Shown here piece after piece: positions 1 through 4,675 of a stretch of 11,636 bases of DNA. Made by a program: the position numbers and the translations under genes. Below the pieces are notes generated by a model. It was not told where the DNA came from. It made no database searches and saw nothing but the letters and a program-made list of their open reading frames with translations. This DNA comes from Candidatus Methanomethylophilaceae archaeon. Its GTDB lineage: Archaea; Thermoplasmatota; Thermoplasmata; Methanomassiliicoccales; Methanomethylophilaceae. The number at the start of each line of letters is the position of its first letter. Within the stretch, counting starts at the first letter, position 1. The DNA is taken from contig SKHQ01000041.1 in NCBI GenBank assembly GCA_007116915.1, forward strand, positions 1 to 11,636, given 5' to 3'.

Positions 1-211
1 AGCGGTATCTGAGGTTGACCCTCTTGGTCGGTTTCTCCCTACCTTCTGGTTTGGGACGGGGGAAACCACCGTAACCGGCAGTGACCTTCCTGAAACGCCT
101 CTGACCCCACTTTAGTTCGCTTGCTTTTTTCTTTTTCACGCGCTCCACATCGTGGTCACTATGGACCTTACAATGCGGGCAGTAGGTTGAAATGATCCTA
201 GGTAGCTTCAT
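1..211 (-). CDS. rpl44e: Ribosomal protein eL42 (L44e), 5' part only
   Basis: Zinc-ribbon protein of the archaeal/eukaryotic large ribosomal subunit, located near the E site. The 70 visible residues begin MKLPRIISTYCPHCKVHSDH and continue through the family signature WGQRRFRKVTAGYGGFPRPK and a KPTKRVNLRYR stretch, matching archaeal L44e closely. C11 and C14 form the first zinc knuckle; the second Cys pair should lie beyond the window edge, so the gene is truncated by the window and not broken. The ATG start is supported by a strong ribosome binding site, GGTGAT, four bases upstream (216-221 on the opposite strand), matching the 3' end of archaeal 16S rRNA. The gene is read leftwards, divergent from the regulator at 430. 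Identification is from the conserved sequence. Confidence 0.97.
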   Translation of the reverse strand, partial: MKLPRIISTYCPHCKVHSDHDVERVKKKKASELKWGQRRFRKVTAGYGGFPRPKPEGREKPTKRVNLRYR

Positions 212-250
212 GGTAATCACCTTAGGGGACAGTGCTTAATACTGATGTCG

Positions 251-258
251 TATAAAAA
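251..258 (-). promoter_or_regulatory. Probable TATA box for the eL42 gene
   Basis: On the minus strand this reads TTTTTATA, preceded by the purine-rich AAAGGG that could be a BRE. A start about 25 bases downstream would fall near 229, giving a leader of roughly 18 bases that contains the GGTGAT ribosome binding site at 216-221. Position and composition fit an archaeal promoter; no experimental support is visible. Confidence 0.5.
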
Positions 259-396
259 CCCTTTAGATAGCGATAATACATAAACATATCGTATGGGCGA
301 TGCAACCCTGGGACATGTTAAGGTAAGAGGTCCGACTAGGTCATGTTTTTGGGTCAAATAGATATTATCACTTAATTTTAGTTTAATGCAAAGGTC

Positions 397-405
397 TATA
401 TAATT
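397..405 (+). promoter_or_regulatory. Probable TATA box for the winged-helix regulator
   Basis: TATATAATT preceded by purine-rich GCAAAGG (BRE-like). Its centre lies about 29 bases before the ATG at 430 and no Shine-Dalgarno sequence is present between them, so the transcript is probably leaderless or nearly so. The 300-395 stretch upstream has no gene; it holds only AT-rich sequence and a loose repeat (GACATGTT, GTCATGTT) too weak to call an operator. Confidence 0.55.
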
Positions 406-429
406 AGAATAATTATTTTTATACAACCT

Positions 430-792
430 ATGACAGAAAACACATGGAAACCAGAGGACGAGAGACTCGTGGACCTGTTATTAAAGACAGGCATGAGAAA
501 GAACGTGGCCAAGACGCTGGTGTTTTTGAAGAACACCCCTGAGACCACTTCCGTGGACATCGAGAACTCCACCTCTCTCCGCCAACCAGAGGTTTCAATC
601 GCGATGCAGGAACTGCGCAACCGTGGGTGGGTGGAGAAGAGAGACATCAAGAAGAAGGGTAAAGGCCGACCGGTTCACGCCTATCAGTTGGCCGTTGGGT
701 TCCCAGAGATCATCGATGCCCTCGAGGAAGATGAGAAGCACCGTGTGCAGGGCATACTCCTCAACGTTGAGGAGCTCCGTAAAATCGTCTAA
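430..792 (+). CDS. Winged helix-turn-helix transcriptional regulator
   Basis: A 120-residue DNA-binding protein of the archaeal predicted-regulator type (similar in layout to TrmB/COG4738-like small regulators). Residues 14-68 form the helical part: an N-terminal helix, a helix around KNVAKTLVFLKNT, and a recognition helix in RQPEVSIAMQELRNRGWV (51-68), where the phrase 'LRQPEVSIAMQELRNRGW' is typical of wHTH proteins that separate bound from unbound promoter states. A very basic wing, KRDIKKKGKGRPVHAYQL, follows (70-87). The C-terminal 30 residues are charged and helical and probably dimerise. No ligand-binding or metal-binding domain is present. The ATG has no ribosome binding site but a TATA box sits about 29 bases upstream, fitting leaderless expression. 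Its stop overlaps the stop of rpiA by four bases. Its targets cannot be told from the window; autoregulation or control of the divergent eL42 gene is possible. Confidence 0.85.
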   Translation: MTENTWKPEDERLVDLLLKTGMRKNVAKTLVFLKNTPETTSVDIENSTSLRQPEVSIAMQELRNRGWVEKRDIKKKGKGRPVHAYQLAVGFPEIIDALEEDEKHRVQGILLNVEELRKIV

Positions 793-1478
793 GCCGGTGG
801 CTTATCGAGAATCTCCAAGCGGTCCTGGTGGGCGACCACCACTTTCTTAGCCACATCTAGGAACAGGCCGTTGTCGACCACACCGGCTATGGTGTTTATT
901 TTCGACTCCATATGAAATGGATGACCGATACCATCCTGGAAATGGCAGTCATAAATCAGATTGCCGCCGTCGGTTATGAAAGCCTCTCCTTCTTTGGTTC
1001 TCAACACCGGGTCACAACCCAGTGCTTTTAGCCTGGCCGCGGTGTGGTCGCTTCCAAAAATCAAAACCTCCACCGGCAGGGGCGATCGGGTGCCGAGCTT
1101 CTGGACCAGCTTACTGCTGTCCACGACGATGATCTCCATCTCGGTGGCCGCTGCCACTATCTTCTCACGGAGCAATGCTCCGCCTAGGCCTTTGATGAGA
1201 TGCAGAGAGGGATCCACTTCGTCAGCACCGTCTATGGTCAGGTCCACATTCTCAACGGAGTTCATGTCCATCACGTCGATGCCACTCTCACGGGCGATCC
1301 TCTCCGTCTGCAACGAGGTTGCGACACATTCCAGGTCGTAACCCTGATCGACCAATCGACCCACCGCCTTTATGGCGTAATAAGCGGTTGAGCCAGTGCC
1401 CAAACCAACCGTCATCCCATCCTCGACAAACTCCACCGCCTTCTCGGCAGCCATTCTCTTCAAGTCTTCAGGGTTCAA
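789..1478 (-). CDS. rpiA: Ribose-5-phosphate isomerase A
   Basis: Cytoplasmic enzyme that interconverts ribose 5-phosphate and ribulose 5-phosphate, feeding nucleotide, riboflavin and aromatic precursor synthesis. All family motifs are present: phosphate-binding GLGTGSTA (25-32), DGADEVD (83-89), KGLGGALLREK (96-106), TDGGNLI (169-175) and GVVDNGLF (199-206). The residues equivalent to E. coli D81, D84, K94 and E103 are D83, D86, K96 and E105, so the enzyme looks active; 229 residues is the usual length. The chosen start is TTG at 1478, which overlaps the TGA stop of the creatininase-family gene by four bases (TTGA). The resulting N-terminus, MNPEDLKRMAAEKAVEF, matches what archaeal RpiA proteins begin with, whereas the first ATG (1454) would remove eight conserved residues. 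It is the last gene of a three-gene operon and ends in TAG. Confidence 0.97.
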   Translation of the reverse strand: MNPEDLKRMAAEKAVEFVEDGMTVGLGTGSTAYYAIKAVGRLVDQGYDLECVATSLQTERIARESGIDVMDMNSVENVDLTIDGADEVDPSLHLIKGLGGALLREKIVAAATEMEIIVVDSSKLVQKLGTRSPLPVEVLIFGSDHTAARLKALGCDPVLRTKEGEAFITDGGNLIYDCHFQDGIGHPFHMESKINTIAGVVDNGLFLDVAKKVVVAHQDRLEILDKPPA

Positions 1479-2182
1479 AGGCCGTCCCTCATTATAAGTT
1501 CTTCAAGACGTTTGACCACGTGCCAGTTCAGTTCCTCGCCCAGTTCGGCCGTGGCTTTGGCCGGTTCTCCGGCGAATCCTTGGGGGAAGCAGCACTCGGG
1601 GTCAGGCAATACCATGAACCCATGACTTATGAACTCTCCCTCCGGTCTGTCGTCACCGACCAGGTCCGGTCTGATGTGCATGATCCTCGAGGTCTCCACC
1701 TCTCCTCCATGGCCGTCCCCAGGAGCAACGCCCCTGCGGGGTGCAAGCTCCGCTGCCAGGTCATAGTCGCTGAGGAACATTATGCGTGAATCATAGGCGG
1801 TCGCCGTCCGTCTGCAGGCTTCCTTGATAGCGGTCATATGCGAGCCGCCGGCATGACCTGAAAGAACCAGGAACCTCTTGGCGCCGTTACGGACCAAAGA
1901 TTCGAGTATGTCCGATATCAGATGATAAAGGGTATCGAAGGACAGGTCGATAGTGCCCGGCATGTTGCGGGTGGATGAATGCATCCCGTAACGGATGGGT
2001 GGAGCCACCAAGGCTCCGATCCTCTCTGCCAACTGGTCGGCGACCCATTCCGGTTGCAGACTGTCAGTACCTAGAGGAAGGTGAGGCCCATGGGCCTCGG
2101 TGGCGCCCAAAGGTAGTATGATGATCGGGTCTAGGTTGATGGCGGCACTGAATTCGTCACGGGTGAGATCCTCAATTCTCAT
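1475..2182 (-). CDS. Creatininase-family amidohydrolase, ArfB-like (FAPy deformylase candidate)
   Basis: A 235-residue metal-dependent amide hydrolase. The creatininase signature LPLGATEAHGPHLPLGTD (23-40) supplies the expected metal ligands E29, H31 and D40; VLSGHAGGSHMTAI (106-119, H110) and DGHGGEVETSRIM (156-168, E161) are the other conserved blocks. In archaea this family includes ArfB, which deformylates the formamidopyrimidine made from GTP on the way to riboflavin and F420; in bacteria it includes creatininase and the mycofactocin protein MftE. The ArfB reading is an inference from the archaeal setting and from its being cotranscribed with rpiA, whose product ribulose 5-phosphate is the other precursor of riboflavin. 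The ATG overlaps the stop of the upstream zinc-ribbon gene (ATGA) and is preceded by GTGAGATT, a partial ribosome binding site; the gene itself overlaps rpiA by four bases, implying translational coupling along the operon. Confidence 0.85.
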   Translation of the reverse strand: MRIEDLTRDEFSAAINLDPIIILPLGATEAHGPHLPLGTDSLQPEWVADQLAERIGALVAPPIRYGMHSSTRNMPGTIDLSFDTLYHLISDILESLVRNGAKRFLVLSGHAGGSHMTAIKEACRRTATAYDSRIMFLSDYDLAAELAPRRGVAPGDGHGGEVETSRIMHIRPDLVGDDRPEGEFISHGFMVLPDPECCFPQGFAGEPAKATAELGEELNWHVVKRLEELIMRDGL

Positions 2183-2331
2183 AATCTCACTTCCTTATCG
2201 ACCATCTCACTACCGCAGACCGGACAAAGACCCTTCTCGAGTGAATCAATCCCGTAAAGGGACTTCAACTCCTGGTTCTTGCGATCGACCTCCTCATTGG
2301 GGAGTTCCCTCTCGCAACGCAGGCAGTACAT
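2179..2331 (-). CDS. 50-residue zinc-ribbon microprotein
   Basis: A short protein, beginning MYCLRCERELPNEE and ending VCGSEMVDKEVRL, with two cysteine pairs: C3/C6 (CLRC) and C36/C39 (CPVCG), 29 residues apart, the spacing of a minimal treble-clef or zinc-ribbon fold. The residues between are charged and mostly helical. I do not recognise a characterised family. It is real by context: the reading frame uses ATG, its TGA overlaps the ATG of the creatininase-family gene by four bases (ATGA), and a TATA-like element is centred about 25 bases upstream of its ATG with no Shine-Dalgarno, fitting a leaderless first gene of the operon. It may be a metal-binding accessory or RNA/protein-binding partner of the following enzymes; that is speculation. 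Confidence 0.82.
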   Translation of the reverse strand: MYCLRCERELPNEEVDRKNQELKSLYGIDSLEKGLCPVCGSEMVDKEVRL

Positions 2332-2350
2332 GATTGAGGAATGGTATTGA

Positions 2351-2366
2351 CATCTTAAAGTTTAAT
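2351..2366. promoter_or_regulatory. Divergent AT-rich promoter element between the zinc-ribbon operon and dph6
   Basis: CATCTTAAAGTTTAAT lies in the 76-bp gap between two divergent genes. Read leftwards (CTTTAAG) it is centred about 25 bases from the ATG at 2331, fitting a leaderless operon start. Read rightwards (TTAAAGTTTAA) it would give a start near 2388 and a leader of about 20 bases for dph6. One overlapping element appears to serve both directions. Confidence 0.5.
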
Positions 2367-2407
2367 GTCGGATAAGCTAGAAATACCGCCACCTGTGTAA
2401 TGGAGTC

Positions 2408-3109
2408 GTGAGGTTGGCATCCCTATTCTCGGGCGGTAAGGACTCCATGATGGCTCTGTATTTGATGGAGCAGATGGGCCATGAGGTACCGTACCTTGTG
2501 AACATCATCCCCAAGCGCGGGGACTCCTGGGTTTTCCATACTCCTAATCTGCATCTGATACCGTTGATGGCTAAGGCCATGGGAAAGAAACTTGTCCAGG
2601 TCGAGGGAGGGGTTGATGAGGCGGAAGACCTTGCGGCCTTGGAGGATGCATTGCGGGGGCTTGATGTCGAGGGAGTAATCACAGGGGCATTGGCCTCCGA
2701 TTACCAGTGGGATAGGATCAACCGGGTTTGCGACCGTATCGGCCATAAGGTGATGTCGCCGTTATGGAGGAAGGACCAGGACATGATCGTCACGGAAATG
2801 GTGGACGCAGGCATAGTTTCCATAATAGTGGCGGTGATGGCCGAGGGACTGGACGAGACCTGGTTGGGTGGTACCATCGATTCTGATAATTTGAAGACGC
2901 TGAGGATAAAATCGGAGAGATACGGCATCAGCGTCGCCGGGGAGGGAGGCGAGTATGAGACTCTCACATTGGACTCTCCGATACACATTCAGAGTTTGAT
3001 AGTCGATGAGTACGAGGCCGATGTCCACCGGGACTCAGCCTTCATGAGGGTTACCGAGGCTCATCTCGGGGAGCGGAAATCCTTGATGAAATCCAAAAGA
3101 CCTTTGTAG
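2408..3109 (+). CDS. dph6: Diphthine--ammonia ligase (Dph6-type ATP pyrophosphatase)
   Basis: Catalyses the last step of diphthamide formation, the ATP-dependent amidation of diphthine on elongation factor 2. The N-type ATP-pyrophosphatase P-loop SGGKDS is at 8-13; family blocks follow: VFHTPNL (42-48), TGALASDYQWDRI (92-104), SPLW (117-120), MAEGLDETWLG (144-154) and GEGGEYETLTLDSP (178-191), all characteristic of archaeal Dph6 proteins of about 220-240 residues. There is no C-terminal YjgF/endoribonuclease extension as in fungi. Translation starts at GTG 2408, the only start that gives the conserved MRLASLFSGGKDS N-terminus; an ATG at 2400 is followed at once by a stop in its frame. A short GGAG precedes the GTG by two bases. 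The last 49 bases overlap the 3' end of the convergent redoxin gene, so the two messages are antisense there. Stop codon is TAG. Confidence 0.95.
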   Translation: MRLASLFSGGKDSMMALYLMEQMGHEVPYLVNIIPKRGDSWVFHTPNLHLIPLMAKAMGKKLVQVEGGVDEAEDLAALEDALRGLDVEGVITGALASDYQWDRINRVCDRIGHKVMSPLWRKDQDMIVTEMVDAGIVSIIVAVMAEGLDETWLGGTIDSDNLKTLRIKSERYGISVAGEGGEYETLTLDSPIHIQSLIVDEYEADVHRDSAFMRVTEAHLGERKSLMKSKRPL

Positions 3110-3564
3110 TCCGGTGCCTGCGCCGGGTCCTCCAACGCCGCCCAGGCGTAGACTATGGCACCGTTCTCATCGACCACATATACCGCCCTGCCCGCCATGC
3201 CGGTGTATATGTCATGATTCTCTATGCGGCAACCGTAATCGGTCATCACCTTCTCATCCTCGTCGGAGAGGAGAGGGTAGGGAAAATCCATCCTTGAATG
3301 ATAGCGTCTATGCATAGACATACTGTCATGGGATATGGCCCAGAGCCGGATGTCTCGAGATTCCAACTCATTCCATATATCACGGAACTTGCTTAAGACC
3401 CACGAGCACGTGGTCCCGAAATCGCCCATGTAGAATGCGATGATTATCGGACCATCCTTTACGGAATCGCTCAGGCAGAGTTTGCCAGAAGTGGATTCCA
3501 AATCGAAATCGGGCGCATCCTGACCCAACTCCAGTGGTTTTGGTCTGTACCATCCGATTGACAT
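3061..3564 (-). CDS. Peroxiredoxin-like redoxin with altered active-site loop (copy 1)
   Basis: A 167-residue AhpC/TSA-fold protein. The thioredoxin-like layout is clear: LGQDAPDFDLESTSGK (13-28), a beta-strand and cysteine loop IIIAFYMGDFGTTCSW (40-55), the HDSMSMHRRYHSRMDFPYPL segment and LLSDEDEKVMTDYG (98-111), and GRAVYVVDENGAIVYAW (125-141). C53 occupies the peroxidatic position and R126 the usual active-site arginine. However, canonical peroxiredoxins have P-x-x-x-T/S-x-x-C; here those positions are M46 and G50 (FGTTC), so the Pro and the Thr/Ser are missing, making peroxidase activity uncertain. C30 and C112 are possible resolving cysteines. The ATG directly abuts the TAG of copy 2 with no spacing, so the genes form an operon. 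The 3' end overlaps dph6 by 49 bases. Confidence 0.85.
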   Translation of the reverse strand: MSIGWYRPKPLELGQDAPDFDLESTSGKLCLSDSVKDGPIIIAFYMGDFGTTCSWVLSKFRDIWNELESRDIRLWAISHDSMSMHRRYHSRMDFPYPLLSDEDEKVMTDYGCRIENHDIYTGMAGRAVYVVDENGAIVYAWAALEDPAQAPDYKGLLDFIKDFRSPR

Positions 3565-4044
3565 CTATCTCAAAGCGTTCTCCAAGGACTTTAAGATATC
3601 CTCGACGTCAGGAAGGGTCTTGGGCACATCGGCCTTCCATTTGTATTTTATTACACCGTCACGGTCGACAAGGAAGAACTCGCGGTTGGTGAACCCCTTG
3701 GTTAGCGGTGCGTCTCTGACGATGGCGTCATACTCCGCACTGACCTTCTGCCCGTCATCGATGATGTGCTCGAAAGGCGAATCCATCCTTTCTATCCATT
3801 TCTTGTGGATTTCCTTACTGTCAGGGTTAATGGGCATCAGGCGGATTCCAAGTTTCTCAAAGTCATCCGCCCTCTCTATGAGCTTCACCATGAAATTCGT
3901 GCAATTTATTCCGAAGGCGGCTAAATGGAAATACAGCAGTACCGGCCCCTTTTTCACCTCCTCATGAAGGTTGAAACCATCTTTAACGGTGGTGTCGAGG
4001 GTGAAATCAGGAGCAATATCGTTCACATCAGGTGCCTTACCCAT
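3565..4044 (-). CDS. Peroxiredoxin-like redoxin with altered active-site loop (copy 2, single Cys)
   Basis: A 159-residue AhpC/TSA-fold protein, first gene of the redoxin pair. VNDIAPDFTLDTTVKDGFNL (7-26) is the family N-terminal block; VLLYFHLAAFGINCTNFM (35-52) is the active-site loop with C48; FEHIIDDGQKVSAEYDA (91-107) and NREFFLVDRDGVIKYKW (120-136) with R121 follow. C48 is the only cysteine, so any redox cycle would be of the 1-Cys type or need a partner thiol, perhaps copy 1. As in copy 1, the position three before the cysteine is Gly (G45) in place of Thr/Ser, and the Pro seven before is Leu (L41). ATG at 4044 is preceded by GATGGTGT, a partial ribosome binding site. Stop codon is TAG, abutting the start of copy 1. 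Substrate is unknown. Confidence 0.85.
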   Translation of the reverse strand: MGKAPDVNDIAPDFTLDTTVKDGFNLHEEVKKGPVLLYFHLAAFGINCTNFMVKLIERADDFEKLGIRLMPINPDSKEIHKKWIERMDSPFEHIIDDGQKVSAEYDAIVRDAPLTKGFTNREFFLVDRDGVIKYKWKADVPKTLPDVEDILKSLENALR

Positions 4045-4092
4045 ACACCATCAATCGTGTGCTTGCGATTTAACTATTGTTGTAATCCCATT

Positions 4093-4100
4093 GATATATC
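4093..4100. promoter_or_regulatory. Palindromic TATA element between redoxins and methyltransferase
   Basis: GATATATC is a perfect 8-base palindrome in the 76-bp divergent gap. Rightwards it is centred 24-25 bases before the ATG at 4121, which has no ribosome binding site (TTTCCTACTT precedes it), fitting a leaderless transcript. Leftwards it would give a start near 4071 and a leader of about 27 bases for the redoxin operon; an alternative leftward box, AGTTAAAT near 4066-4073, is equally possible. Confidence 0.55.
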
Positions 4101-4120
4101 GCTAATACGATTTCCTACTT

Positions 4121-4675
4121 ATGCCTCACCTGTTCGACATCCGGAAGAGGGAAAAGCTTTGGGGCGAGGAGAGGAAGGCACGTCAACCAATCACAGATCT
4201 GATGGAGACCCTTGACCCATCCAGCGGAGAGCATTGGGTGGACATCGGTGCCGGCAACGGTTATGTGACGATACCTCTCTTGCAGAGGGGCTGTAGCGTT
4301 ACCGCTCTGGATATGGAGGAGACGATGATATTCGACCTCATCGCCCGTACCCCTGATGAACTCAGAGTAGGACTGACGACGGCCATAGGTCAGGCCCCTC
4401 CGTTGCCCTTGGGTGATGCCGAGGCTGATGCAGCGGTCATGGTTAACACCCTGCATGAGATTGAGGACCTGCCAAACCTAGTCACTGAGATATTCAGAGT
4501 TCTGAAGCCCAAAGGCATGCTCCATGTGGTGGAGCACAGGAAAGACAGTGGTGTCGAGGGTCCGCCTGAAGAGGATAGGCTAGGGCCTGAGGATGTGATG
4601 AGGATATTCTCCGAAATGGAACTATCATACTCCAAGGATATGGGAACCTATCATCACACCTGCTTCATCCGCTGA
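4121..4675 (+). CDS. Class I SAM-dependent methyltransferase
   Basis: A 184-residue soluble methyltransferase of the UbiE/Methyltransf_11 type. Motif I is VDIGAGNGYVTIPL (40-53) for SAM binding, the acidic residue after the second strand is in TALDMEE (61-67), VMVNTLHEIEDL (106-117) is the motif IV/post-motif region, and FRVLKPKGMLHVVEH (125-139) is the family strand-5 signature. The final portion after 140 is short compared with full UbiE-type enzymes, so it lacks an elaborate substrate cap; the substrate cannot be predicted. The ATG at 4121 lies 24-25 bases after a TATA element and has no Shine-Dalgarno, so it is probably leaderless. The 3' end overlaps the stop end of the RND exporter gene by 11 bases (tail to tail). 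It is divergent from the redoxin pair. Confidence 0.9.
   Translation: MPHLFDIRKREKLWGEERKARQPITDLMETLDPSSGEHWVDIGAGNGYVTIPLLQRGCSVTALDMEETMIFDLIARTPDELRVGLTTAIGQAPPLPLGDAEADAAVMVNTLHEIEDLPNLVTEIFRVLKPKGMLHVVEHRKDSGVEGPPEEDRLGPEDVMRIFSEMELSYSKDMGTYHHTCFIR

Noticed and set aside
306..356. Loose direct repeat (GACATGTT and GTCATGTT) upstream of the winged-helix regulator, considered as an operator
   Set aside because: Only partial identity and no symmetry; short matches of this kind are expected by chance in AT-rich sequence.
217..426. A 69-codon minus-strand frame ending just before the eL42 start
   Set aside because: It lies in the AT-rich divergent promoter region, contains the eL42 TATA box, has no ribosome binding site and resembles no protein. 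It is random open sequence.
4665..4675. Overlap of the methyltransferase and RND exporter genes as a possible frameshift or fusion scar
   Set aside because: The genes are on opposite strands, both end with complete family C-termini, and the same kind of overlap occurs at the other convergent junctions.
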